A stretch of DNA of 64,000 bases, taken from NCBI GenBank assembly GCA_965246745.1, contig OZ251980.1:558001-622000 (forward strand). Reading direction: 5' to 3'. Origin of the DNA: JANXMY01 sp965246745 (GTDB taxonomy: Bacteria; Armatimonadota; Armatimonadia; Armatimonadales; Capsulimonadaceae). Both the position numbers and the translations under genes were made by a program. Positions 34,701 through 41,832 of the stretch are shown piece by piece; position 1 is the stretch's first letter, and each line of letters starts with the position of its first letter. A model generated the notes under the pieces. The model searched no databases, was not told the DNA's origin, and worked only from the letters and a program-made list of their open reading frames with translations.

Positions 34701-35991
34701 TGCGTTCACCGACGCGAGGTATTACATAGACGTTGACCGCTTCAATAACGATAATAGCCCCAAATCCGGCGATCAATTTCCATCCGATTATTATAGGATG
34801 TGCTTCCGCCGCCAAGCGCGAGCTAATGATAGTTACACCTTCATAGGCACAATAGCACCAAAAAACGCGCTGTTTTTTGATAATCTAGGTTACGTTCGAC
34901 CCTTTGATCCGAAAACTGGGCAGGCACTCCTTTCATACAGCGAAATGCTAAGTTTGCTTGCCTTTATGAACTCCTACACTCTACAGTTCATCTTGAGGCA
35001 ACAATTAAATACTAACCTATCTTTCTATTTACTGTATCAACTGCCTGTGCCGCGCCTGACCGAAAGCGACCCGGCGTTTGCGCCCATTGTTCACGCCGCC
35101 GCCCGCCTCATCTGCACCACGCCGGAGTTTGACGACCTGGCGCGGGAGGTAGGATTACCTACCCCGTCTCGTCCCTCGCCGACCCTCCCGCAACGGGAAG
35201 GTGAGGAGATTGGGACGGGAAGCGCGGCGGTTTTGTCTGACACTCTTCGTCTTCCCGCTGCGGGAGGACCCCTGCGAAGCAAGGAGGTAGGTTCCGAAGT
35301 CTCCTACGGCGCAGCCGACCCCGCCGAACGCGCCCGGCTGCGGGCCGAACTCGACGGCAGGATCGCGCACCTCTACGGGCTGACCGAGGACGAGTTCGCG
35401 CATATCCTCCGCACCTTTCCGCTGGTCGCCCAGCCCGTCAAGGACGCCGCCCTGGAAGCCTACCGCGCCCTCGGCCCCTCCCCCGACGACGCCGAGATCG
35501 CCGCGCTTATCAAGCGCGGGGAAAGCGCCGAGCGGGAGTTCAAGTCATCGGCGCGGTGGGACCTGCGGGAAAACAAGAAGAACCGCGAGATGGAGCAGAT
35601 CATCGTCAAGACCGTCGCCGCGTTCCTGAACAGCGACGGCGGAACTCTCTTAATCGGCGTCGCCGATGACGGCACCCCGGTCGGCCTGGCCCACGACTTG
35701 CAGACGCTTGGCGACAAAAAGAACCTCGACGGGTACGAGTTGTTCCTGACCGACCTGCTCCTGAACGCCTACGGCAAAGATGTGAGTGCGTTTCTGCGGG
35801 TTTCGTTTGGTCAGGTCGGCGGACACGACATCTGCAAAATCCTCATCAAGCCATCGCCGAAGCCGATTTGGATTGAGATCAAAGACGACAAAGGCCAGAA
35901 GGCCGAGCAGCTTTATATCCGCACCAACAACAACTCCCGCGCCTTGACCAACCGCGAGGCTGTCGAGTACGCCGCGCATCGGTGGAAATAA
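31768..35991 (+). CDS. Adenine-specific DNA methyltransferase (Eco57I-type) with C-terminal AlbA_2 domain
   Basis: 1407 residues. The N-terminal 230 residues (FEVTAADGLIPDADTCKAVHKVV, LIFLDSERTQSLWYWAK) form the recognition/auxiliary region common to large Type II-like enzymes, and RDRRWYASVLLNRLMFIYFLQRKGFL follows. Motif I is LLDPACGSGAFLVAAMKTL (about 455-473); the catalytic motif IV is ITNPPWEIW (about 703-711), the N6-adenine type. A target-recognition region follows, then an AlbA_2/Schlafen-type ATP-binding domain (about 1245-1400; ESAEREFKSSARW, FLNSDGGTLLIGVADDG). No PD-(D/E)xK nuclease is evident, so cleavage would come from the PLD domain of the helicase. Two short inverted-repeat elements interrupt it in frame, at about residues 234-284 and 1126-1174. 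Confidence 0.88.
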   Translation: MPLDPTSAREYLNAFDFKTLFNEELGWNQPTTREATQFECQDTTFIRQEIASLSGVVVFEVTAADGLIPDADTCKAVHKVVSTLFHENLLIFLDSERTQSLWYWAKREGAKSLPRRHSYFRGQPGDLFLSKISAMFVDIADLDEDGGVGVAQAAKRLQDALDVTTTTKKFFKDFETEHAKFLTLIEGIGNERDRRWYASVLLNRLMFIYFLQRKGFLDGGNRRYLQDKLALYAEVPPAPNNGGAGTDPVGALLAAPSVLAAPSVLSNSVLSNSVLLPRIGAGGTGRYYDEFLKKLFFEGFAKPADKRSPEASALLGSIVYLNGGLFLEHQIEERWPDIAIPDAAFHHLFSLFSRYSWNLNDTPGGKDDEINPDVLGYIFEKYINQKAFGAYYTRTEITGHLCEQTIHTLILNKINVAAIPGVAPARHFDTIADLLMRLDAPLCRLLLTDILPRLSLLDPACGSGAFLVAAMKTLINIYSAVVGRAKFLSDTTLNAWIADAEQGGRSLAYFIKKRIITENLFGVDIMEESTEIAKLRLFLALVSSAQTVQQLEPLPNIDFNLLAGNSLVGLLRVTDEDYKRHDKTGSLFQQQTYSDILKEKNRRIASYRNAVGYQEQLRQERDDIDTLKKQAQGTLNEILLDEFQGIKYEQATWDTAKNAEGKTEKRAVVLADVEALGPFHWGYEFDDVLNDPPMGRGGFDAIITNPPWEIWKPQAKEFFADHSALVTKNKMTIKEFEEKQTELLADPEIRRAWLAYQARFPYVSAFYRTAKQYENQISVVHGKKAGTDINLYKLFTEQCFNLLRPGGLCGIVIPSGIYTDLGTKQLREMLFDRAQITGLFCFENRKTIFENVDSRFKFVVLTFEKGGHTRQFPSAFMRHDVAELERFPKEGALTLPVEMIKRLSPDSASIMEFKNETDVQIVEKMLRFPLLGEKFANKWSVQLTREVNNMTDMKYVAEAPSAGYVRLYEGKNIHQYENAFTDARYYIDVDRFNNDNSPKSGDQFPSDYYRMCFRRQARANDSYTFIGTIAPKNALFFDNLGYVRPFDPKTGQALLSYSEMLSLLAFMNSYTLQFILRQQLNTNLSFYLLYQLPVPRLTESDPAFAPIVHAAARLICTTPEFDDLAREVGLPTPSRPSPTLPQREGEEIGTGSAAVLSDTLRLPAAGGPLRSKEVGSEVSYGAADPAERARLRAELDGRIAHLYGLTEDEFAHILRTFPLVAQPVKDAALEAYRALGPSPDDAEIAALIKRGESAEREFKSSARWDLRENKKNREMEQIIVKTVAAFLNSDGGTLLIGVADDGTPVGLAHDLQTLGDKKNLDGYELFLTDLLLNAYGKDVSAFLRVSFGQVGGHDICKILIKPSPKPIWIEIKDDKGQKAEQLYIRTNNNSRALTNREAVEYAAHRWK
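32470..32618. repeat. Inverted-repeat element, family A copy 2 (in frame inside the methyltransferase gene)
   Basis: Left end gtcccccc-ag-cccccaataatgggggag, right end ctccccagaattgggg-cg-ggggggac. Between them are two short direct repeats with units of 18 (gcttgccgcgccctctgt) and 15 (cgtcttgtccaattc), both multiples of three. It is translated as PPAPNNGGAG...RIGAGG without a stop. Confidence 0.85.
35145..35291. repeat. Inverted-repeat element, family B, flanked by 9-bp direct repeats (in frame)
   Basis: The direct repeats GGAGGTAGG lie at 35145-35153 and 35283-35291, 138 bases apart (46 codons). Inside, CCTCCCGCAACGGGAAG near the left end and CTTCCCGCTGCGGGAGG towards the right end are reverse complements but for one base. 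The protein reads PSPTLPQREGE...LPAAGG here. Confidence 0.85.
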
Positions 35992-36038
35992 AAGCATTCG
36001 CAGCAGCATCAAAACGTTGGCTTATCGAAAATACCGGT

Positions 36039-36857
36039 TTAGAATAAGCTGAGCTGAAGGGAGCGGTGGCCGGGGACCCAGACGGCGGACGGGGAGTCGC
36101 GCTTTGCGACATCGAAGACGACCGGGCAGTTGGTTTCGACGGCGACGGTGGCTTTGGCATAGCCGAGGGCGAGCTTGGGGGTGTTGTTTTCTTTGGATAA
36201 ATGCGCCAGCCAGACCGTGTAAGGGCCGTGGCGGAGGGCATGCTCGCACAGCAGATGGGCCGCGGCTTCGTTGGACAAATGCCCGTGATCGCCGAGTATC
36301 CGGGACTTCAAATAGCCGGGATAATCGCCGCCGGCGAGCCGGTGGACATCGTGGTTCGCTTCCAGCACCAGCAGATGCGCCCCGCGAACGGCGCGTCGGA
36401 CCGTTTCCGTGACATGGCCCAAATCGGTCAGGTGGCTCGCTTTCTGCCCGCTCGGCGTATGCACGATGTTGACCCCCACCGGGTCGGCGGCGTCGTGCGG
36501 CACGGGAAACGTCTCAATCTCCAGCTCCCCAATACGCCAGCGGTCGCCGACCGGCAAAATCACATGCGGCGACAGCGTTTTGCGCTTGAAAAACGCCGCC
36601 AGCGTCTTTTCGGAGGCCACCAGCGGGACGCCGTGCCGCTTGGACAGGGCATGGGCGCTCTGAATATGGTCGCCATGCTCGTGCGTGATAATCGCGCCGC
36701 TTAAATCGCCCGGCGCAAGACCCTCCTTCGCCAGCGCCGCGACCAGCTTCCGCATGCCGACCCCGGCATCAATCAAAAGCGACACGTCGCCCGCCCGAAC
36801 CAGCGTCGCATTCCCCGACGACCCCGAAGCGAGCGCATGGACAGAAAACGTCGTCAT
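36039..36857 (-). CDS. MBL-fold hydrolase, WalJ/YycJ-like
   Basis: 272 residues. VHALASGSSGNATLVRAGDVSLLIDAGVGMRKL and GAIITHEHGDHIQSAHALSKRHGVPLVAS (HxHxDH) are the diagnostic start of this branch; LVLEANHD, GDHGHLSNEAAAHLL and VWLAHLSKENNTPKLA follow in order. Homologues are cytoplasmic nucleases of the metallo-beta-lactamase fold linked with DNA repair and, in Firmicutes, with the WalRK region. A TATACT box lies 6 bases before the ATG, so the mRNA is probably leaderless. Confidence 0.9.
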   Translation of the reverse strand: MTTFSVHALASGSSGNATLVRAGDVSLLIDAGVGMRKLVAALAKEGLAPGDLSGAIITHEHGDHIQSAHALSKRHGVPLVASEKTLAAFFKRKTLSPHVILPVGDRWRIGELEIETFPVPHDAADPVGVNIVHTPSGQKASHLTDLGHVTETVRRAVRGAHLLVLEANHDVHRLAGGDYPGYLKSRILGDHGHLSNEAAAHLLCEHALRHGPYTVWLAHLSKENNTPKLALGYAKATVAVETNCPVVFDVAKRDSPSAVWVPGHRSLQLSLF

Positions 36858-36996
36858 ACGCTTAGTATACCCGAAGTCCTGCCCTTACAGTCTGCGGCGC
36901 AGAGAGTCGTAAGCCAGGCCCAGAGCCGCAAGGCAATTGCTTTCCAGGGACTGCCGCCGCGAGGCGCGGCTGAGTGTCGAGACCGTCTGTTTCGGA

Positions 36997-38322
36997 TTAA
37001 AGGGCGTCCCAATCAACCGGCAGCAGCGCGGGGTTTTCGGCGGCCCGGCGGCCGGCTTTCGCCAGATCGCGCCATGCGCCGCCGACTTTGACCCGCACAA
37101 TATCGGCGGTGAAGTCGTTGTTAGTGCCGTCTTCCGCCGAGTTCGAGAATAAATAGGAGCCGACCCCGTAGACATCGGCGGGGACGCCGTTTTCCTCAAA
37201 CTCGCGGATTTTCGCGGGCGTGAAGCCGCCGGTAACGGTGATCTTGACATTGCGGCAGTAGGCTTTGGCCCGCTCGAGCCAGGCAAACGGCACGGTCCAA
37301 TTCTCATACGCCCGGTCAATCTCGCGGCGCAGGGTGTAGACCAAACGCGCATTGACTCCCCGGTCGAGCTTTTTGTCGCCGAGCGGGTCCAAAGACTTGT
37401 CAATCAAGTTGCCGCCGGTGTCCGGGCGCACCCCGTACAGCACATACTTCTGCGCTTCGTCGGGCCGGCCCGCGCTCATCAGCGCCATGTGCTTTTGGAA
37501 CAGCGCCTGCATGGCGGCCAGGCTGTCCCCGACGCAGTCGTTGTTGAAGTCCACCAGCGCAATGCGCGGCACCGACGGCGGCAAAATCCGCGCGAATTGC
37601 AGCACAGTCTCGGCGGTATCGCCGAGAAAACACGCAATCGCGGCATGCGCGACCGTGCCGCCGCCCGCCCCGCCCCACCAGTCCCCCTGCTCGTCGGTCG
37701 AGACCGCGCTTTGAACCGCGTGCCCGTGAGTCTGGTTGAACAGCTTCACGGCGATGTGGTACGCATAACCGTCGGCGGCCTGCACTTCGTGGGCATCGAA
37801 GCGGGCCGGGAAAAACAAGACTTCCTTGCCCCGCGCGGCGGACAACACGTCGTACACATTGGTCGCAACCCGCGTGCCGCGCGTCAGCGCTCCGAGTGTC
37901 GGGGTTTCCAGCAGCACAAAGTCCCGGTAGCGGCCCCGGACTTTCAGCACCGGGGTGATGTCGTTCGGGTCGCCGCCGTAAGGGGCTTGAAAACCGTCGT
38001 GCACTGCCGTCACGGCTAGGTCTCGGTACGTCGGTATCCAAACCCCCGCGTCGTCGAAATACCCCGTACAGGTTTTGAGCATCGCCAGCGCTTTGTCCAC
38101 GCCGACCACGACGGAGAATGGCCGGCGGCGCGTGAACCACTGCATCTCGACTTCAATGTCGCCGGTTTCGGCCTCGCCGAACGCATACCCTTCGGCGGAC
38201 AGCGCCGACAGCAGGGTGACGATGTTGGCAAAGTACTTGTCCGAGTACCACCCCCGGCGCATCCGCCCGCTGTCCAGCTTGAACGTCTCGCCGCGCAGCC
38301 GCGCCCCGTCAAAAATGCTCAT
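36997..38322 (-). CDS. pncB: Nicotinate phosphoribosyltransferase
   Basis: 441 residues. It makes nicotinate mononucleotide from nicotinate and PRPP in the Preiss-Handler NAD salvage route. Family blocks include RRGWYSDKYFANIVTLL, TYRDLAVTAVHDGFQAPYGGDPNDITPVLKVRGRYRDFVLLETPTLGALTRGTRVATNVYDV and LFFPARFDAHEVQAADGYAYHIAV; KITVTGGFTPAKIREFE is in the C-terminal part. The true start is the fourth of four ATG codons spaced 14 bases apart by a tandem duplication; the three upstream ones open only five-codon frames. It is downstream of the macro-domain gene in the same operon. Confidence 0.92.
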   Translation of the reverse strand: MSIFDGARLRGETFKLDSGRMRRGWYSDKYFANIVTLLSALSAEGYAFGEAETGDIEVEMQWFTRRRPFSVVVGVDKALAMLKTCTGYFDDAGVWIPTYRDLAVTAVHDGFQAPYGGDPNDITPVLKVRGRYRDFVLLETPTLGALTRGTRVATNVYDVLSAARGKEVLFFPARFDAHEVQAADGYAYHIAVKLFNQTHGHAVQSAVSTDEQGDWWGGAGGGTVAHAAIACFLGDTAETVLQFARILPPSVPRIALVDFNNDCVGDSLAAMQALFQKHMALMSAGRPDEAQKYVLYGVRPDTGGNLIDKSLDPLGDKKLDRGVNARLVYTLRREIDRAYENWTVPFAWLERAKAYCRNVKITVTGGFTPAKIREFEENGVPADVYGVGSYLFSNSAEDGTNNDFTADIVRVKVGGAWRDLAKAGRRAAENPALLPVDWDAL

Positions 38323-38364
38323 ACGAAAATGCTCATACGAAAATGCTCATACGAAAATGCTCAT
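38315..38364 (-). repeat. 14-bp tandem duplication giving a chain of mini-ORFs before pncB
   Basis: On the minus strand ATGAGCATTTTCGT occurs three times, followed by the true start ATGAGCATTTTTGA. ATG codons are at 38364, 38350, 38336 and 38322. Each upstream one reads Met-Ser-Ile-Phe-Val-stop, and each TGA overlaps the next ATG in the form ATGA, ideal for termination-reinitiation. Confidence 0.92.
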
Positions 38365-38381
38365 AAAGATGCTTTCGGAGT

Positions 38382-38933
38382 CTACTCCGGCGCTTCGCTT
38401 TGGGCAAGGTCCCACGCCGCCGTAAACGCTCGGTATTCCGGCTCCTGGTACAGCGCAAAGACCACCCGAGTCAGCGCCGTTTCCGGGTGCGCGGCCAGAT
38501 ACTCCGCCGCCGTGCCGAGCGCCAGCGGCGCGGCCAGGGCCAGCGGATACCCGTAAATCCCCGTCGAAACCGAGCAGAATGCAATCGAAGTCAGCCCGTG
38601 CTCGTCGGCCTTCTCCAAACACGACCGATAGCACGACGCCAGCTTGGCGGCTTCATTGGCCTCGCCGCCCTTCCAGACCGGACCGGGCGTGTGCAGGATA
38701 TACGGCTGCTTCAGGTTGAACCCGCGCGTCAGCACCGCCGCGCCGGTTTTCGCGCCGTTCGGGGCGACCCGGATCAGCTCGGCCAGAAGCGCCTTGCCGG
38801 CGGCCCGGTGAATGACGCCATCAATGCCGCCGCCGCCGCGCAGGGCGGTATTGGCGGCGTTGACGATCACGTCTACGTCTTGATCTACGACGCTGCCCCG
38901 GACAATTTCAATGCAGGCGAATGGGTTGTTCAC
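38382..38933 (-). CDS. Macro-domain protein (ADP-ribose or O-acetyl-ADP-ribose hydrolase)
   Basis: 183 residues, a single macro domain: VDVIVNAANTALRGGGGIDGVIHRAAG (ADP-ribose loop 1), PYILHTPGPVWKG, and IAFCSVSTGIYGYPLALAAPLAL (phosphate loop 2). It binds ADP-ribose and in related MacroD proteins removes acetyl or ADP-ribosyl groups. The operon with pncB links ADP-ribose turnover and NAD salvage. The start overlaps the stop of the upstream gene (ATGA), and the stop is followed after 18 bases by the first of the pncB ATG repeats. Confidence 0.93.
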   Translation of the reverse strand: MNNPFACIEIVRGSVVDQDVDVIVNAANTALRGGGGIDGVIHRAAGKALLAELIRVAPNGAKTGAAVLTRGFNLKQPYILHTPGPVWKGGEANEAAKLASCYRSCLEKADEHGLTSIAFCSVSTGIYGYPLALAAPLALGTAAEYLAAHPETALTRVVFALYQEPEYRAFTAAWDLAQSEAPE

Positions 38934-39736
38934 GGGGCGGCGGGGTGGGTCAGCGGGGCAATCGTCGCCTGGATGCGTGTATACAGCGTGCGCTGCGCCG
39001 GCGTCAGCAGGGCCATGTCGCGCTTCAAGGCGTCCTGGCGCAGCGCGACGATTTTGTCGGTTTTCGCTTTGTCGGACAGCGACTTGTTGTTCATCACGGC
39101 TTGCAGGGCCGCGCCGGTGGTCGCGGCAATCGCTTTGAGTTTCTGCGACTGGGCGGGAGTTTCCGACTGCTGAAGCTGCTGGGACAAGCGCCGGGCTTCG
39201 GCGATTTTGGCGGCCTGCGCCTGCTGGGCCTGCTCCGCCGCCTGGCTGCGCTTCAGGGCTTCCGCCCGCTGCGCCGGCGGCAGCAGGGCAAGCGACGAGT
39301 TGCGGGCGCTTTGGACAAGCTGCAAGTAGCGGGCTTTTTTCTGCGCTTCAGTCATCTTTTTGTCGGATTGCAGGGCCAGAATGTCTTTTTGAAACTGGAC
39401 GTTGATCTGGCGCTGCTTCAAGACCTGGGTGCGCTGGGCCGGGGTCAAAATTGTCAGCATGTCCCGGTCCATCGCTTGATACAAGCCGGTGTACTTCGCC
39501 TGCTTCTGGGCAGTAGTCATCTTGGGGTCCGCTTGCAGGGCCGACAAGTCTTTGCGGAACTGCGCTTCCCGCGCGTCGGCCTTCGCCCGCTGGGCCGCCG
39601 ACAAGCCGAGCGCGGCGGAAGAGCCGGACGGCGCGGCGGGGGCCTGGGCACGGGCCGGCAGCGCGGCGGGGCCGGCGAGGGTCAGGGCGGCCAGGGCAGA
39701 AAAAACAGCGGCGCGGATCGGGGCGGTCAACGGCAT
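38930..39736 (-). CDS. Exported helical protein, Spy/CpxP-like
   Basis: 268 residues from ATG at 39736 with AAAGGA five bases upstream. A signal peptide (PIRAAVFSALAALTLAGPAALPARAQA) precedes two long helical units containing LSALQADPKMTTAQKQAKYTGLYQAMDRDMLTILTPAQRTQVLKQR and DILALQSDKKMTEAQKKARYLQLVQSARNSSLALLPPAQRAEALKR, an internal duplication. LTPAQR is the LTxxQ-type motif of Spy/CpxP periplasmic chaperone-like proteins. It is the first gene of the macro/pncB operon; the functional connection is unclear. Confidence 0.75.
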   Translation of the reverse strand: MPLTAPIRAAVFSALAALTLAGPAALPARAQAPAAPSGSSAALGLSAAQRAKADAREAQFRKDLSALQADPKMTTAQKQAKYTGLYQAMDRDMLTILTPAQRTQVLKQRQINVQFQKDILALQSDKKMTEAQKKARYLQLVQSARNSSLALLPPAQRAEALKRSQAAEQAQQAQAAKIAEARRLSQQLQQSETPAQSQKLKAIAATTGAALQAVMNNKSLSDKAKTDKIVALRQDALKRDMALLTPAQRTLYTRIQATIAPLTHPAAP

Positions 39737-39833
39737 TGTGTCCTTTGGTAGATGTGATGGAAAGAAAGCAACGGCTTTAAAAACGGACAGGGGCCGGGAA
39801 TAGTTCCCGCCCCCTGTGCGTGCCTGCCGGCGA

Positions 39834-40331
39834 TTAGGCGTTGGTCGCATTGCCGACCGAGGCCACGGCAAGCTGCGGAATCAAGCGCTCAAACTGGTCG
39901 GCGGCCGCCTGCTCCTCGCTGATAATGGTCTGGGCAAGCTGGGCCGTTTCGGTGTCGCCGATAGCGGTGGCGTAAGCATGGAGCGACGTGTACGCGCCGA
40001 TCTCGAAATGCTCAAACGCAAACGCTTTAATGGTGTCCTGGGTCTGCTTGTCTTCTTTGGAATGGAAGATGTTCAGGGCGCTGCTGGTTTTGGCAAGGAT
40101 CGAGTTGAAAATCCCCTTCGGCTCGGACTTGTCGCCGCCGAGGGCCAGAATCCGGGCGGAAACCCGGTCCGCCTGCGACTGGGTCACGGCGATATGCTCT
40201 TCCGCCGCCTGCTTCAGCGCAGGGTCGGTGGCTTCGGCGGCAAGGTCCCGCAGCGAGGCGATGCCGCCGACTTCGGCGGCGTAGGAATCGTTCAAGTAGC
40301 GAAGAAGCTGATCTTTTGTATTTTCGGCCAT
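39834..40331 (-). CDS. Ferritin-like DUF892 protein (YciE/YciF type)
   Basis: 165 residues with the four-helix pattern of the family: DQLLRYLNDSYAAEVGGIASLRDLAAEATDPALKQAAEEHIAVTQSQADRVSARILALGGDKS and later FAFEHFEIGAYTSLHAYATAIGDTETAQLAQTIISEEQAAADQF. The repeated E..H spacing suggests a di-iron site, and members are stress-induced cytoplasmic proteins. GGGAG lies upstream of the ATG. It stands alone between the Spy-like gene and the glycosyltransferase. Confidence 0.88.
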   Translation of the reverse strand: MAENTKDQLLRYLNDSYAAEVGGIASLRDLAAEATDPALKQAAEEHIAVTQSQADRVSARILALGGDKSEPKGIFNSILAKTSSALNIFHSKEDKQTQDTIKAFAFEHFEIGAYTSLHAYATAIGDTETAQLAQTIISEEQAAADQFERLIPQLAVASVGNATNA

Positions 40332-40398
40332 TTGGTGTCATTCTCCCGTGCAGCAAAGTGATTTGCAAAAATACCGCCGGAGCGGCTCTGCCCGGTTT

Positions 40399-41583
40399 TT
40401 ACCCGCTCCTGTCCCGCCGGTAAACCCGGCCTTTCCACGCATTGCCCCGGCCCGACACGCTGCGAAACGCCGACGACAGCGCGATCCCGGCGACCAGCGC
40501 CCACGCCAGCGGGTTCAGCAGCGCGTAGCCGCCCGAATCCCGCCTGAAGCGTCCCGTCAGCCCGAGCCGCACCGCCGCCAGACCCAGATACGATGCCAGC
40601 GGCAGCACGGTCCATGCCGCATGGCCGGCCCACCCCGCCAGCGCCCAAAACGGCGGCAGCACAAACACGCTGACAATCAAAAAGACCACCCACAGCAGCA
40701 GCGGCAGGTTGTGCGAGAAGGCCGGAAACAAGTTTTTGGCGAAGCCTTCCCACAGCGCGTCCAATCCCCGGTACATCCGCACCCGGTACGTCCGCGAGCC
40801 GTCGCCGTACCACAGCGTCCGGCCCGAGCGCTTGACATGCTGGGCGAACTTGACATCTTCCGCCATCTGCTGCCGAACGGCCCGGTGGCCGTCCACGGCA
40901 AAATACAGGTCGCGGGACAAAAACAAAAACGCGCCGTTCGCCGCCGCAAACCACGGAAACGAGGTCCGGCGGATCAGCGGAGTCGGCAGAAACGCGAAAA
41001 TCACAAAGTACTGGATAGGAATGAGAAGCAGCTCCCAAAAGCCTTCGCAGCGCAGGTCCGGCACCAGCGAGACCACATCGGCGCGGTGCTCCTGCCGCGC
41101 CCCGAGCGCCAGTAGCAGGGCGTCCGGGGCGAACACGCAGTCCGCATCGGTCATCAAAAGCAGCTCGCCCGACGCCGCATGGGCAAGCTGCCAGCAGGCA
41201 AACGGCTTGCCGTACCAGTCCGGCGGCAGAGCCGCCCCGATCAGCACCCGCAGACGATAATCTTCATCGCGCAGGCGGCACAAAATCGCATAAGTGTCGT
41301 CGCTGGAATGGTCGTCGAGCACAACAACTTCGAAGTTCGGATAATTCAGCGCCAGCAGCGACCGAACACACGCTTCAATGTTTTCGGCTTCGTCGCGGGC
41401 CGGCACCAAAACCGAGATGCGCGGCAGTTCGGCTTGATTGGCGGCGGCGGCAAACGCGCGGGGCTTGCGAAAAAAAAGAAAGTTCAGCGCGGCGGTGCCC
41501 ATCAGTCCGCAGGCGAACAGCAGGACGGCAAGCTGATACAAAAACAAAGGCGAAGCGAGCATCAGGGAAAGTGAAGGCGGCAT
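40399..41583 (-). CDS. Family 2 glycosyltransferase, membrane-bound
   Basis: 394 residues: an N-terminal membrane helix (LASPLFLYQLAVLLFACGLMGTAALNFLFF), a GT-A domain (ISVLVPARDEAENIEACVRSLLALNYPNFEVVVLDDHSSDDT, LLMTDADCVF with DxD, and AEDVKFAQHVKRSG as the acceptor/base region), then three or four C-terminal membrane helices. DWYGKPFACWQLAHAA is a block seen in the HpnB/HpnI and CruC-type lipid or carotenoid glycosyltransferases. A TATACT box ends 9 bases before the ATG. It is divergent from a CrtC-like gene; a joint lipid or carotenoid role is possible but unproven. Confidence 0.85.
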   Translation of the reverse strand: MPPSLSLMLASPLFLYQLAVLLFACGLMGTAALNFLFFRKPRAFAAAANQAELPRISVLVPARDEAENIEACVRSLLALNYPNFEVVVLDDHSSDDTYAILCRLRDEDYRLRVLIGAALPPDWYGKPFACWQLAHAASGELLLMTDADCVFAPDALLLALGARQEHRADVVSLVPDLRCEGFWELLLIPIQYFVIFAFLPTPLIRRTSFPWFAAANGAFLFLSRDLYFAVDGHRAVRQQMAEDVKFAQHVKRSGRTLWYGDGSRTYRVRMYRGLDALWEGFAKNLFPAFSHNLPLLLWVVFLIVSVFVLPPFWALAGWAGHAAWTVLPLASYLGLAAVRLGLTGRFRRDSGGYALLNPLAWALVAGIALSSAFRSVSGRGNAWKGRVYRRDRSG

Positions 41584-41638
41584 TGCGGCGTTAGTATACC
41601 AGAATTCGTCTGCGGAGAAACGGCGATGGCGGCGGGGC

Positions 41639-41785
41639 GCAGCTCAAAGCGCCACGGATTGAAATCCGTGGCTGAGATGAACCAGTGTCGCGGCGACACA
41701 AGAAACGGCCCGCTCGGAAATCTTACGTCGCCACGACGTTGGTTTGTGTTAGCCACGGATTTCAATCCGTGGCGCTTTGGGCTGC
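41639..41785. repeat. 147-bp inverted-repeat element (MITE- or REP-like)
   Basis: The outer arms (41639-41672 and 41752-41785, beginning gcagctcaaagcgccacgga) match as inverted repeats with one mismatch. Each arm contains its own hairpin gccacgga-N6-tccgtggc. Inside are further hairpins gtgtcgc-g-gcgacac and acgtcg-cca-cgacgt. It fills the gap between two divergent genes. Confidence 0.88.
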
Positions 41786-41832
41786 CTCCGGCCCTGTGCG
41801 GCGGGGCACTTACCGGGTATACTTTCTGCACT

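Noticed and set aside
27508..35991. Calling the cassette DISARM, BREX or a standard Type I system
   Set aside because: No drmA/drmB/drmC, no pglZ/brxC, and no HsdS or HsdR are present; only a general helicase plus methyltransferase theme is shared.
36858..36996. A small gene between the WalJ-like gene and pncB
   Set aside because: Frames here are short and lack start signals; I see no feature in this gap.
41626..41832. N-terminal extension of the CrtC-like protein through the hairpin element
   Set aside because: The extension is a translation of the inverted-repeat element; the conserved protein and a -10 box both point to the ATG at 41833.
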